This document shows positions 46,701 to 56,780 of a stretch of DNA of 64,000 bases, in pieces (within the stretch, counting starts at the first letter, position 1; the number at the start of each line of letters is the position of its first letter). Location of the stretch: the NCBI GenBank assembly GCA_903813345.2, contig CAIIXF020000012.1, forward strand, positions 29,960,184-30,024,183. Direction: 5' to 3'. A model generated the notes under the pieces. That model did no database searches, was not told where the DNA came from, and worked only from the letters and a program-made list of their open reading frames with translations. This stretch comes from Owenia fusiformis. Lineage: Eukaryota > Annelida > Polychaeta > Sabellida > Oweniidae. Made by a program: the position numbers and the translations under genes.

Positions 46701-49468
46701 TTGTCTGCGCGTTTTCAGGTGAACCGTTTGGTGGATCAATTTCAAATTTTCAGGGATGATTCTTAGTATAAAAATCTAGATCTCATTAGTTTTTTGGCAT
46801 TCTGGGTAAATGTCAAGGCAGCCATTTTGGATTTTCCGTCCTAAAATGTTGTCTGTAAAGTCTTGTCTACTCGTTTTCAGGTGAACTGTTTCGTAGATCA
46901 ATTTCAAATTTTCAGAAATGATTCTTAGTATGAAAATCTAGAACTGATTAGTTTTTTTGCATTCTGGGTAAATGTCAAAGCAGCCATTTTGGATTTTCCG
47001 TCTTAAAATCTTGCCTGTAAAGTCTTGTCTACGCGTTTTTAGGAGAACGGTTTGATAGATCAATTTCAAATTTTCAGGGATGATTCTTTGTATGAAAATC
47101 TACATCTGATTACTTTTTTTGCATTCTGCGTAAATGTTAAGGCAGCCATTTTGGATTTTCTGTCCTAAAATCTTGTCTGTAAAGTCTTGTCTACCCGTTT
47201 TCAGGTGAACCGTTTGGTAGATCAATTTCATATTTTCAGGGATGATTCTTAGTATGAAAATCTACAAACAGATTAGTTTTTTGACATTCTTGGTAAATGT
47301 CAAGGCAGCCATTTTGGATTTTCCATCCTGAAATCTTGTCTGTAAAGTCTTGTTTACATGTTTTCTGGTTAACTGTGTGACGGATCAATTTCAAATTTTC
47401 AGGGGTGGTTCTTAGTATGAAAATCTAGAACTGACTAAATTTTTGGCATTCTGGGTAAATTTTAAGGTGGCCACTTTGGATTTTCCGTCCTCAAATTGTG
47501 TTGGTAAAGTCTTGTCTACTCATTTTCAGGATAACCATTTCACGGGATCACCACTTGGTGGGGACATTTTGTACACATTTGTGTTCTTGTTTTATGAATT
47601 AGTTTATGGAAAAATACATTTTTAGGTACAACAACAGCAACTGTAAATTGCTGGAGACCCCTTGGTGACACACGATCTGGTGAACTACGAAGGTTTTTCA
47701 TTGGTGGATCTCCAGAATTAGAGGACCCCACATACTCTGGGATTCCTACATCTTTTGAGGTAAACTCTTGTTTGAGTTCATGAATAGAGGGAACAGGTCA
47801 AATACGAATTATTCAGTCATTTTTAGATTTGATGTTTTGATTTTTTTCAAAAATGATTTATACATGTCTGTGAATCTGTGTTTATTTTTTGATTAAGTAT
47901 AACATTGTTTACTCTACAAACATAGAAAAGATGAATAAATAGAGATATCGCTTTTACACAAAGTCAAATTTTTTGTATGACCATGTTTACTTAATATCCT
48001 ATATTGTATTTATTACCCTGTGTTTGATCGCTTGTTTCATTTCATATCTCCAGGGTAACATACTCAGCAAGTTTGGTTTCACCACGGCAACCACAGGAGA
48101 AGTGTCAGTCAGATTCAACTCAATTCAGCAATCTCAGTATGTCATTGTTTATTGTTTCATTTACTAAATGTCTACATCAAGGATTGGCTCCCAGAATGCA
48201 ACATTGATATTTTTGCCATATATGGTGTTATGACCTTGACCTTATTATCCCATAGTCATGTCGTGATTAGAAAATTCAAAATCAAAATGTCAACCATTTT
48301 TTCACTTCAAAATTTTATTGGCAGGTTTTGGCCTTATTTCCATACAAAAAATTCAAAACCCGCAAGAAGTGATTAAGATAATAGTTCAAGTATTTTGGTT
48401 AGGGTATCTATGAATAATTCAGAAAGGATGAATCAGGTTATATGCCCTTTCGGTCCCTCACTTAAAGGGATATTCATTGCCAGACCATCTCTCTCCTTAA
48501 ATGGTAGCTATAATTATATATATACTTTCCATGTTTAGCAAAACATAGACAAATGTTTTAATATAGTCAATATTGATTACTTAGAAATGTAGTGCCAGTA
48601 GGCTGCCATCTTTTAAGATTTCACTTGGGAAGTGATGTTATCGACTCTCAACTTTGCATATAGCATTAGGAAAGGAGAATAAGAATTCTAGACATGATTT
48701 TGTGCATCCTCCGATCACAGGGCTTCAAAATCCAGAATATATTCTTTTTTTTACCCCCTGCGATAAGCAGTTAGCATTTCCCCGATTAAGAACTCGCAAT
48801 CTGATTGGCTGTCGCAACACTGCAACAGAAACCATGTGTAATTATGTGCATAATTAGATCACGTGATTCAGTTTAATCGGGCACTTCCAAATTGGTTATA
48901 GCAAGGGGAAGAAGGAGGTACGGATTCTGGATACCTGCTTAGGAGGATGGATTTTGTGCTACTTTCCTATACTGTTATAGGAAAAGTTATTACAGGTGAG
49001 AGTCGATGACATCACTTCCTGAATAAAATCTTGAAGATGGCAGCTTACTGGAAATTAGTACTACATTTTTAAATGATCAATATTGACCATATGGAAACAA
49101 CTTCCCGTGTTTTGCTAAATATGTTAAGTATATACAGTGTATATGATTATAGCTACCATATCAGGAGAGAAATAGTTTGGTAAGGAATATCCCTTTAATG
49201 TATGTGACATATGATTTTAGTTAAAGTTCTAGTTATTCATGTTATATTTTAGACACATAATTCATTGTTAATTAATTTTTTCCATTTCAGGTCATTTTTA
49301 GATTCAGCAACATCCAAAAAGAAAATGGGTCGATTAATAGACCGTCTCGGTACATCGACAGCGCAGGCAGGAATAATGAATGTGTTGGAGGCTTTTCAGA
49401 GAGCAAGGCAGCGTATGATTGCAGCTAGAGATAACCTCACCAAAGACTTTAAAGATATGACTATATAG
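25787..49468 (+). CDS. MKS1: Meckel syndrome type 1 protein, B9-domain transition-zone protein
   Basis: Sixteen exons: 25787-25863, 27182-27353, 27599-27751, 28269-28375, 30635-30766, 31364-31494, 31898-31980, 32545-32601, 32904-32946, 42296-42358, 42606-42676, 44361-44439, 45471-45578, 47626-47759, 48054-48136, 49291-49468. All junctions are AG/GT with matching phases; total 1671 nt, 556 residues, close to the 559 of human MKS1. Recognisable family sequence: 'KWQEKVFSD', 'MVNVRRRK', '[16 protein letters not shown]', '[15 protein letters not shown]', and the B9 (C2-like) domain at roughly residues 310-465 with '[13 protein letters not shown]', 'QQLSGVTQ', '[18 protein letters not shown]' and '[16 protein letters not shown]'. 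The C-terminus '[13 protein letters not shown]' is also conserved. Known role: with B9D1 and B9D2 it forms part of the MKS module of the ciliary transition zone, which gates membrane proteins into cilia and affects Hedgehog signalling. Introns range from about 0.25 to 9.3 kb, and most contain mobile elements. It appears intact. Confidence 0.97.
26043..26360. mobile_element. Palindromic MITE in MKS1 intron 1
   Basis: 'ttttagcattcttttcgt' at the left is inverted at the right ('acgaaaagaatgctaaaa'), and 'gttgaatccacaattat' / 'ataattgtggattcaac' extend the inverted repeat to about 60 bp. Non-coding. Confidence 0.85.
26652..26678. repeat. Perfect 12-bp-stem hairpin
   Basis: AACAGACTGACT, loop AGA, AGTCAGTCTGTT. 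It lies in MKS1 intron 1 next to a 'gggccc'-rich stretch similar to the MITE at 59975. Function unknown. Confidence 0.7.
27773..27820 (+). repeat. G-rich tract in MKS1 intron 3
   Basis: Four or more G runs ('ggggggaggggg', 'ggagggggggggg') shortly after the donor of exon 3. It could form a G-quadruplex in DNA or pre-mRNA on the sense strand. Confidence 0.5.
29750..30400. mobile_element. pogo/Tigger-like element, copy 2, with 18-bp array
   Basis: The left end CAGTGAAACCtgtatatc matches the family end. The interior has 'gtgttcagataagcaggtgt' and, at 30197-30400, about a dozen 17-18-bp repeats of 'agattagagagttgttc'. The right inverted end is missing or eroded. A separate MITE (29999-30160) is inserted inside. 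Confidence 0.7.
29999..30160. mobile_element. CAGGCCCGTAGCCAG MITE, copy 1 (5-bp TSD)
   Basis: Ends CAGGCCCGTAGCCAGG and CCTGGCTACGGGCCTG, flanked by GTGGC on both sides. The interior has 'ggggggttc' and 'gaaccccccct' blocks. Inserted in the pogo-like element at 29750. Confidence 0.88.
32123..32295. mobile_element. CAGGCCCGTAGCCAG MITE, copy 2 (5-bp TSD)
   Basis: Ends CAGGCCCGTAGCCAG and CTGGCTACGGCCCTG, flanked by TCATG on both sides. In MKS1 intron 7. A third, truncated relative is at about 43150-43237 (ends gactacgggcctg). Confidence 0.88.
33137..33548. repeat. 'gtgaggcatagttaaat' array, left part of a split MITE
   Basis: Starts with GGGTGTAGCCAGGATctg, then about ten copies of a ~38-bp unit ('ggtgaggcatagttaaata', 'ggcgaggcaaatttaaat'). 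The same array resumes at 41429 and ends with the inverted end ccTAGCTACACCC at 41648. The two parts are one small TIR element (about 0.65 kb) split by roughly 7.9 kb of later insertions. The last ~10 bases of this interval may belong to the inserted retrotransposon's tail. Confidence 0.85.
34968..35488. mobile_element. pogo/Tigger-like MITE, copy 3, nested in the foldback element
   Basis: TA|CAGTAAAATCtttctaatct at the left and atacaGGTTTCACTG at the right, with the family's interior words ('gcgttcaaactagaagtgtt', 'gagtgttcactgttcgaatt'). It lies just inside the left arm of the foldback element. Confidence 0.8.
35880..36490 (+). pseudogene. Decayed element-encoded protein in the foldback element
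   Basis: Translated pieces in shifting frames give '[19 protein letters not shown]', '[19 protein letters not shown]', 'QRIDFILDS', and near 36400 '[16 protein letters not shown]' then 'NDTDI'. The order (VIDAMA, then hydroxyl/basic 'KGAxRIDFxxD', then an ADT-like histidine region and 'xDTDV') resembles a family of invertebrate repeat-encoded proteins that I recall as having a PIN-like nuclease layout. Several stops and frameshifts make it non-functional. The family match is by memory of the pattern, not a search. Confidence 0.5.
39156..39659 (-). mobile_element. Non-LTR retrotransposon ORF2 C-terminus (3' part)
   Basis: Minus-strand open frame ending at 39308 with '[15 protein letters not shown]', '[20 protein letters not shown]' and 'CPLHERLRF', the usual C-terminal zinc-binding region of a non-LTR reverse transcriptase. 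An AATAAA-containing 3' UTR lies at 39156-39307. The reading frame continues in 41347-41428 on the far side of the TIR element at 39660-41346, which interrupts it with a TAACTC duplication. Confidence 0.85.
39660..41346. mobile_element. CACGAGGGGAAAG TIR transposon, copy 1 (6-bp TSD)
   Basis: Left end CACGAGGGGAAAGAGTACCC and inverted right end, matching over about 46 bp (through 'tatatacaacctaccgccga'). Flanks are TAACTC (39654-39659 and 41347-41352). On the minus strand an exon-like segment with acceptor TTTCAG (40648 down to stop 40401) encodes a C2H2 finger '[20 protein letters not shown]' plus 'SQHH' and a further 60 residues. A 62-residue open frame at 39943-39755 is shared with copy 2. 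Subterminal regions carry many 'gatccgatgtta'/'atcggatc' palindromic words. Copy 2 lies inverted at 53867-56063. Confidence 0.88.
41347..41428 (-). mobile_element. Non-LTR retrotransposon ORF2 fragment (5' part)
   Basis: Minus-strand frame '[19 protein letters not shown]' leads directly into the frame of 39659-39308 if the intervening TIR element and one TAACTC copy are removed. 'KLRTYR' is a hallmark just before the C-terminal zinc region. The fragment is 5'-truncated at about 41428, where the 'gtgaggc' array resumes. Confidence 0.8.
41429..41648. repeat. Right part of the split 'gtgaggcatagttaaat' MITE
   Basis: Continues the array broken at about 33548 ('aggtgaggcatagttaaata') and then ends 'gccTAGCTACACCC', the inverted partner of GGGTGTAGCCAGG at 33137. 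Confidence 0.85.
41641..41940. repeat. Ten perfect 30-bp tandem repeats
   Basis: Unit GTGACACCCATTATGACAGC followed by AGTGTGCATT. Copies 2-10 are identical and copy 1 differs only in its first three bases, which are the end of the adjoining MITE. Because 30 is divisible by three and the unit lacks stops in several frames, long repetitive frames open on both strands. There are no spacers, so it is not CRISPR-like. In MKS1 intron 9. Confidence 0.98.
42836..43136. repeat. ~44-bp tandem array in MKS1 intron 11
   Basis: Six to seven copies of 'ggcattccaagggtgacttt' followed by 'agacaactttagccaaaat'. Followed directly by a truncated CAGGCCCGTAGCC-type fragment (43150-43237). Confidence 0.92.
43255..44220 (-). 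mobile_element. Mariner-like element remnant with decayed transposase
   Basis: Ends CAGGGTGACCCAAAAAAAAT inverted over about 190 bp, flanked by TA on both sides (43253-43254, 44221-44222). On the minus strand (about 44010 to 43565) are transposase pieces '[18 protein letters not shown]', '[20 protein letters not shown]' and, in a shifted frame, 'DGATPHTSN...WLTRHFYEK' and '[18 protein letters not shown]', the DDE-type catalytic core of mariner/IS630 transposases. At least one frameshift plus loss of the N-terminal half makes it inactive. In MKS1 intron 11. The long inverted ends also give plus-strand open frames, which are shadows. Confidence 0.9.
44424..44985 (+). repeat. 25-bp minisatellite built from MKS1 exon 12 end plus splice donor
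   Basis: Exon 12 ends ATCAATGAGGCAAACACAG|GTAAGA. The same 25 bp is repeated about 22 times into intron 12, mostly as a 50-bp dimer of a 'ggcaaatacaggtaaggatc' type and a 'ggcgaacacagatatagatc' type. Eleven copies besides the real one retain AG|GTAAG. The first perfect decoy donor (44494) would extend exon 12 by 54 nt, which keeps phase but reads into a TGA within five codons. Confidence 0.96.
45251..45362. mobile_element. Short palindromic MITE in MKS1 intron 12
   Basis: 'gttatgtcactatgacgtga' at the left is inverted exactly at the right ('tcacgtcatagtgacataac'), continuing through 'aatatgcct'. 112 bp, non-coding. Confidence 0.85.
45391..45500 (+). repeat. 55-bp duplication of the MKS1 exon 13 acceptor
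   Basis: 'cattcatctacatttcag|' plus 29 nt of exon ('atctccttccccaatggcc') occurs twice, with exon starts at 45416 (extra) and 45471 (used). The extra acceptor would give GAT CTC CTT CCC and then TAT TAA, a stop within about ten codons, so only the downstream acceptor preserves the B9 domain. Confidence 0.95.
46098..47570. mobile_element. 'gtccgtctgtctgtccgtc' element with ~164-bp repeats
   Basis: Begins with 'tgtccccaccacatagtgtg' and a (GTCCGTCT)n tract (46143-46195), followed by six or seven units of about 164 bp ('gccattttggattttccgtc', 'tcttgtctgtaaagtcttg', 'caatttcaaattttcaggga') and closes with 'caccacttggtggggaca'. The start and end words are partly inverted ('ccccaccaca' / 'ggtgggga'). 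It fills most of MKS1 intron 13. Similar in style to the element at 56781-59620. Non-coding; class unresolved. Confidence 0.75.
48466..49194. mobile_element. TTAA-flanked TIR element in MKS1 intron 15
   Basis: TTAA|AGGGATATTC at the left and GAATATCCCT|TTAA at the right. Inner inverted blocks include 'ggctgccatctttta' / 'aagatggcagctta' and 'gatgttatcgactctcaac' / 'gagagtcgatgacatc'. TTAA duplication with AGGG ends points to Kolobok-type (less likely piggyBac) elements. No transposase. Confidence 0.85.
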
Positions 49469-51109
49469 TCTAAACAGTGGTTAAATTAAAGTTATGAAAA
49501 GTTACCATGGAAACAGCTGCAATATCATCAAAACAAACAACAGATGACTTTGGTGAAAACAACTGGAAAAAGCCTCATGCTGCAAACATAATACCTTGGT
49601 GTAGTACTGGTATATCACCAAGCAGCATTATTGTACTGTGCCGGGTCAAAATGATTGAGTATAAGGATTAGTTCTGTGTTGTATTCTTGAAATACTGAGA
49701 ATATCAATTGACTTGGATCAGTGTTAACTGGCTAAGTCTAGCTCCATGCCACTCTGGCACTCTAGCCACTGGCATTCATGTTATGGGAATGCAAAGAGTC
49801 AGTGATAGGGGTTACATTATGTCCTCTATCAAATAGGATTCAAAACCGTCCTCATTATGTAATGTATAGAGGTTATTTAATGGGAGGGATGGAATATGAA
49901 TTTTTTTTGAGGGAAAATATGATATTGACCAAGGAAAATATCATATTGACCGAGGATGATAGATATGATATTTTCTTGAGGAAAAATTCATATTCAATCA
50001 CAACCATCAATAACCTATTTATTCCATAATATTTTTTCTGAAACTTTTTTTTATGTCGTCACCCAATGATGGTGGCATTAAATGATACAATCTAATATAT
50101 CGAATGACATTTTCAACTTTTATCAACAAATTTTAAAATAGAAATAATTTATAATACTAATATGGATCATAATATACGCTAATAAGTCTCATGACATTTT
50201 CTGATAGTTCTGATACGGGATTTTGGCTGATACGGGATCCAATGCGGGATCTGATACAGGATTTTGGCTGATACGGGATCTGAAACAGGATTTTTTGAAT
50301 ATAAAATTTTTTTCCCGGGGAAAACAAGTTATTATGGAATAATCCCTCATATTCCCGGGGAGGGAAATTGAGAATTTTTTGGGTTTAAAAGTCATGTTAA
50401 AATCATCAAAATATATATCACTACCATAAAAGGCATAAACACCAAAGGAAATGCCAACAAGAATGTCTTCTGTCTAAACACAATTACTTTCTGGTTGGTC
50501 TTCTTGGAGTAATGAAACAACGGAAGATCAAATATCCAAATTTTCCCTCTGGGCAATAGGATTTGCATTGTAAAGAAATTCAGGGTTTTAGCAATCTTAT
50601 CAAGAAGGTCTCATTGGTGAACAAGAAGGCAGACACTTGTGTTTTTAACCATTTCAAAAGATAGGGGTACCAAGGAGGAGACAGAATGCATATAAAGCAT
50701 AAACATGAAGGATTAAAAGCTGTCCTTTTGAATGCTAAATCGGGGCTGAATCTTGAGATTTGTAATCGTCAATTTATTAAGCGTTCCCAATGCATGTTTA
50801 GTGGTCGAATGGTATAATGTGTATTTCGTATTGAACTGTTGAATATTGATTCAAGTCTAGAAATGGAATACAAGAAAAACTACTGTCGTTTTATTGATAT
50901 TTGAATACCGTGTTGAGTTCTTTGTTCAATTCAAACATGTGACAAGTTGTTATGCAGTAAAAGCTACGAACAAGGAACGCTCTCTGAACTGACCAAAACT
51001 GTTTCTTGTGGACAGATGTTCCCTACTAGAGGGTCCATGTTTTGGGTCAACCCCAGAAACCAATTTGCTGAATAAAAATTTAATTATTGTAGATGATAAA
51101 TTACTGATG
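49469..51109. other. MKS1 3' UTR and intergenic DNA
   Basis: The sequence after the MKS1 stop has an ATTAAA at 49485 but no clear strong poly(A) signal that I could fix. At 50209-50290 there is a local 'gatacgggatttt' repeat (four or five copies). No gene seen. Confidence 0.5.
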
Positions 51110-51309
51110 CAGTGATCATTCTCCCCAGCATTAAAGCATGTGGGTGCAGCACACACCTGAGATTTTGAAAATAGGCTTGCACCCACCTGAAAATCCATTT
51201 GCACCCACCTGAATAATGAGAAAAATTGGCATATTTTGACCAATTTTGGTCTGAATTGTGAAAATGAGATTTTGCACCCACCTGAGGAAAAATCATGGGG
51301 AGATCACTG
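51110..51309. mobile_element. CAGTGATCTCCCCAG MITE, copy 3
   Basis: Same orientation and interior words as copy 1 at 21006-21210 ('ccagcattaaagca', 'gcacccacctgaaaat', 'gggGAGATCACTG'). Confidence 0.87.
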
Positions 51310-51544
51310 TGACGTGATAGAATAGCAATGTTTAGAGCCTATATTCAGGTTTCTTCAACCCATTTAAAGCATTTACAATCTCTAAGTTTCTTTAAAAGAG
51401 AAAGAAGATTTGGTTCGATATCACACAAATACATTCCTATTATCCCTCAAACAGTTGTGTCACTCCCTAGAATAGCTCAACTTGTCAGATTAAATCAACT
51501 TTTGTTGAATGAAAGCATTAGTGTCAATTATTCAGATGTGAGTA

Positions 51545-52805
51545 CAGTAAAACCTGTCTAATCCGAACACCCATGGGACCAGCCAAAAGCGTTCAAATTG
51601 GCAGGTGTTCAAATTTCGAGGATTTTGTTGGTCGGGGGGGGGATTTTCATTGTTCAGTGCACTATATTGAACACTTAATACTAAGTCAGAAAACAATACA
51701 TGTTGTTGATGAGTTAATTCTACAATAGGCCTATAGCCTATTATGTTTTATTTATATTTTGAACAATTTCATCATTTTAGTAAAAATAACTCTTATATTT
51801 TGGCAAAAACTTTGTAATACACTGTAAAAGAGTATATGATAGTCTCGTACGAAATCTTATGCTTATCAAATGGCTTATCCCATATTATGGTTATATAGCA
51901 CTGCTTTACTTTTGCTTGAAAAAATCCTTCATTGCTGTTTGTTTCTTGGCACTTTTAGCATTAGCAATATTTGAGTAGATATCCTCTTAAGTAAAAATAA
52001 TTTTTCATGAATTCATTCGAGATGATGTATAATCCTTCAAAATATCAAGGGCATTCAGGATGTCAGATGTATGCGAATATTACGAAGTTAGATTTTTTCT
52101 CCTTCTAGTGATATATTCGTGTCTGCAAATGGCGTCTGTGTTGTCTTTATGATTATAAAACATTTACTGATTGAATCTTAACTATCATAACAGACCCATG
52201 GGATATAAAACAGTTAAGACCTGTTCATAATCCAAATCAAAAACATCCAGTTAATTTACAATATGGATAAACCAATTATCTCCCAGACTCTCACCTTTCT
52301 CTTAATCCAAATCAAAAACATCCAGGTGATTTCCAATAATGATAAATCAATTATATTCTTGATTCACACCTCTCTCTTAATCCAAAGATAAAACATTCAG
52401 TTGTTTTCTCAAAGGATAAACCAATTAACTCCTGTATTCACACCTTTCCAAAACATCCTGCTGTTTTCCACAAATTAGGGATGTCACTGAGACTAAATAA
52501 GTTAATTAGGACAATTGGTTCTTTGATTGCATTTGTATATATGTAAAGATAAATAACAACTATAACATTGACTCAATATGTGGCTTTAATTGAAATGTCC
52601 AGACATTTGATTTCTGATAAAAATGTTCAGATTAGACAGGTCACTTTTTCAAATCTGGTTGTTCACTGTTCAAATTAGGAGGTGTTCAGATTTCAAGGTT
52701 TTTTTAACATGGGAGTCAATGGGAGGAAAAAATGGGACCGAAAGAAAGTGTTCAAATTGGAAGGTGTTCGGATTAGCCAGGTGTTCAGATATACAGGTTT
52801 TACTG
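51545..52805. mobile_element. pogo/Tigger-like element, copy 4 (best preserved)
   Basis: TA|CAGTAAAACCTGTCTAATCC at the left and agatatacAGGTTTTACTG|TA at the right. The interior has 'ccaaaagcgttcaaattgg' near the left and 'gtgttcaaattggaaggtg' near the right as longer inverted similarity, and a ~100-bp tandem repeat around 'ctcttaatccaaatcaaaa' (52200-52400). 1261 bp, no transposase visible. Confidence 0.88.
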
Positions 52806-53866
52806 TAGGTAGTTACCAGTTTCGCCACCAGGTGGCTGATTTGGGGGGAAATACATGGAAGGGTAACAAAGCTCACTTAAACTTAAATATTCATAAGTTT
52901 TAGTGGTTCACTTTTCATATTACCCTTATGTATCTGATAGTTATACAAATTAAAATATGTCCAGTAAAGGAAAATATTATCTGCCTCAAAACACATTTAG
53001 ATTTTTCACTTTTTGTGATTTTGTAACATGGGGACTATGGGGAATCTCTCCGACCTTAGAAGTCACATTTTCAGAAAAAGTTTTCGAAGATGATAAACAA
53101 TTTTTGAAACCATATTTCTATATGTATATGACATCACTTTGACTAAAATTTGTATATTTAATGAGGCAAATTAAGATTTTTCCTACACGCATCTACTCTA
53201 TTGGCAATTTATCACAAACAGATTAATTAAAAAAAATATTGGGGTAATTAATAGTGGTAGGGATGTTGCAGCTTGTCAGGGTTTTTAGGATCAATTAGTG
53301 AAGTTGTTTTAGCTTAGTTTGCAACAATGGAGCAAAAGTGTTTTAATTCCCACAACTAATTGATAATATATTTCGGATCTTATGGGCGATATTATATCTG
53401 AGATTGCAAGGAATATCTGGGTAGGTTAAAGGCACATGTTGCTTGTAATTTCACATTAAATGTGACATGTGAAGTAGGCTTTTGTTTATGTCACTAGTTT
53501 GTCCATATGAGCCGAACCTCTTCACAATTGATATGATTATCAGAAAGTATACCGTTCCTATATTTCTCTTTTTTATTGTATTATGTTATCCAGTTCATTT
53601 TGACACTAATCTTATTTTATTTAGATTTAAATTTTAAAAATACACTTCATCATGGAATATTGATTCTAAAGGATAACCGTTGAGTCATTTTCAATTCGTA
53701 ACTTTTTTGAAAAAAAACTATTATTAAGAATTGAATTGATTGGCCAATTACATACGCTCTGTAAAGATTGAAAATTTTGTTTGATATTACGAAAGGCACA
53801 TGACGTAGATATTGTGAATAACTGGTGGAAATTTTAAGAAATTAAATTGATAAAAAGGTTAGCAAT
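52806..53866. repeat. Dispersed repeat, partner of 60190-60760
   Basis: 'tatggggaatctctccgacc' (about 53037) and 'gttcctatatttctc', 'ttttgacactaatcttattt', 'aatattgattctaaa' (53540-53670) recur in the same words at 60195-60600. No coding evidence; the frame at 52957-53142 is not conserved in the partner. Confidence 0.6.
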
Positions 53867-56063
53867 CACGAGGGGAAAGAGTACCCGTGTATATACAACC
53901 TACCGCCGAGCAAGACACGCATATACCGCCAAGCAAATGTTTGATAATGTCATCTCGTAGGAAAATGGACAATAAAGGTAATATAATGTCACTATCAATT
54001 CCTTTGGATGGTTAGAATTGTTACTAAGATGTTCTAGCAGGCGCATTTGGCCTAGAATTATAGTTGAAATATATTTTTATGTCCAAATTAAGAGATAAGT
54101 TAAACGTATAATGGTTTTCGATTTGTTTTTCTCATTCATACTCGCTTTAATTGATAATGAGCCATACATAAGACATACTTGGGTCGGTAAATGGATGTCC
54201 ATATGCATAATATATTAAGTGTCAAAATATTAGGTCAAAATAGCACTTTTGAACAGCAAAATCTTCACTTAAACTTTGTGCTAAAAGATCCGATGTTATC
54301 GGACATCGGACCCGATGTGATCGACGAGTAATATTATAAAGATCCGAAAATATCTTGAGTAAAGGATCTCAGAATCCGAACATTACTTGAGTAAAATCTG
54401 TTGAGATCCGATTATATCGTCGAGTTTATGACGTGCTGATGAACAAATAATAAACATACAATCTGCATTATTCATGTGAATCATTTTGTTGTGAACAATA
54501 AATGAAACTGAAAAAAATATGACCATCATCAGTTACCACTGCACATCGAAACATTGTATTTCAGGTCCTCGGTACAAATGCTTCCACTATAGTTATGAAC
54601 CACACGATCGAGATGGATGACTTTGTGGTCCACTTCAGTCAGCACCATCCATTACTGAGTATTAAAATATTCTTTGGGATATACAATATGTGTTCCCTTG
54701 GTTCCTATGAGCCCTCGGGAGGAACATAATCCCTATGTATATCTGATGGATACTATTTTTTCATTGGTTTTGAATTTAGCGCCGAAAATGGTTTGACAAA
54801 TAACTTCTTTGCATTGAACTGCAAAGAATATATATAGTTCCAAGCAGTATGTGCTTTTTAAAATGATTTAAATGTTTTATGCAGTCATTTTGTATAACAT
54901 CTGTTCAGTTTGAGTAAATAATTAAGTTTTTGAATAAATTAAAACATGGCAACGAGTGCGAAGGACCAAATGTCGTACCAAAATCTTTGGAAGAAGTGAT
55001 CATCGACAATGAAAATATTCATTCATTCATTCAATTTAAAAAGTATTTTGCATTATAGGCTAGCATTTCAAGTTATACATAAAACAAAAATTAGAGAAGG
55101 CGAGTGAGTAAGTGCCAGTAAGCTTTAATGCCAACAGTAAATCATGAAGAAGTGAATTAAGTTTTACTAGAAACGAATTCAACAAACTTTTCTTTTAATT
55201 CAGAATCCTTTCCAAGTGAAAGGGAATTTTGAAAAATTAGATATTCAATTTTTTTGTCCGCTGAGTGGGGTCCACAGGTTGTACTGTTCGAGGGATTCTT
55301 CAAGTTGTGTTCTTTGAATAGAATGGCGCTTGCAATGCAGAATTAAATGTTTTTGGGTTGCACTCTTACCACAGACACATAGGAAATTATGGTGATTAAA
55401 GTGTAAGCATAATTTCAATGTTTTAAAGAACTTTGCCGGAAACAGACGTTGACATATAGTGCTGCGGGAATTATATCATATTATATTATATTCCGGTGCC
55501 AGGAGTATATGATAAATAAACAGGAATATTTGTGATATCGCCATGATATTATATGCTCATTCGAAAGCTCATTCACTACCTCATCGGGTTCTACTCACGG
55601 TATAGTCGGAATACTCAGGTGGTAGATTCGGGTCCTATATAATCGTACTCGTGACATAATCGGGTCTTTCATGTTCAACTTTCACCGGTGATTTCAATGA
55701 TATGCAACGTATGGCAGTGAAATAAATATGATACATTTACATCTATTGTATCTTTGAATCGAATGAAGTAAAGACAGCCATGGTTGTTACTTATTCAAGA
55801 TGTAAATCATCATTCAAATATTTAGAAGTTGAATTTAGCGATTGGATAGTAAACAATGCGCTAAGTACTCATTATTTTGCAAACATGAGTGCCTGGAACA
55901 ATAACTTTATCAGTTACACACAATTCTGTGTTTTATCTGTTTCTCATATTGAAAAATTCAAGATATAAACAAAAGTTTATAACGTAGCCCCTACATTTTC
56001 AGACATCTTCGGGTCTTTGCTCGGCGGTAGGTTGTATATACACGGGTACTCTTTCCCCTCGTG
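53867..56063. mobile_element. CACGAGGGGAAAG TIR transposon, copy 2 (5-bp TSD), inverted to copy 1
   Basis: Same ends as 39660-41346 in opposite orientation, flanked by GCAAT (53862-53866 and 56064-56068). It is about 0.5 kb longer because of a different central segment (about 54660-55290). The C2H2-finger exon is present (54571 on, acceptor TTTCAG) but broken: the second finger cysteine codon is changed (TGT to TAT) and an extra base shifts the frame. A 62-residue frame at 55780-55968 is conserved with copy 1. Confidence 0.88.
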
Positions 56064-56780
56064 GCAATGATTAAATAGTGTTACAAACTCACTATTGTGA
56101 CATTTTCCTTTAAATTGTGTCATAATCATTTTCCTCTAAGCCTAGGACTTGTGTCATAAACATTTTCCTCTAAGCCTAGGACATCCTTTTCTATATGCTA
56201 TATTCTTCATACCATTGTAAAGTCCGTTCCAAACTGGTCATAACTGACAGGTTTGAAATAAACATTGACAAACTGGCAGAAAATTATGAAAGTGGCAAAA
56301 CCTGCCTAAAACATGGTTTTTAGACAATATTACGCCTTAAATAGCAGTGAAATTAGGGATAGGATACAACCATTTTGCTCAATATACACATTCATATATC
56401 ACATCTGACATAAATTTGGGTATGCATAAGCAGTATAGGATATCTAACATATTTATGGGTCACTGAGAAAGATTAAGGGTTATAATTATCTAACAATTTC
56501 AAGTTTATATTACCCCTACCCCTAATTTTGAACCGAGAAGAGACCTCTGAATCTGATAGATATTACCTCAAATGTTATCACAAAATGCTTGTAGTCAGCC
56601 TTTCATTCTATAATTGATATTTTTCCGAAATTGTATTGGATTGAAATCTTTTTAAAATGGTGTATTCCTCTAAACGTAAGTAACAATGGGCTTAGAGGAT
56701 GTTCTCGACCGTCAATTTATGGTAGAAAGCTACACTGACGATTTTGGGAGTTGTTCTATTCAATCCTTTCTTACTTTTTA

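Noticed and set aside
52957-53142. 61-codon frame downstream of the pogo-like element
   Set aside because: The related copy at 60.5 kb does not keep the frame, so it is repeat sequence.
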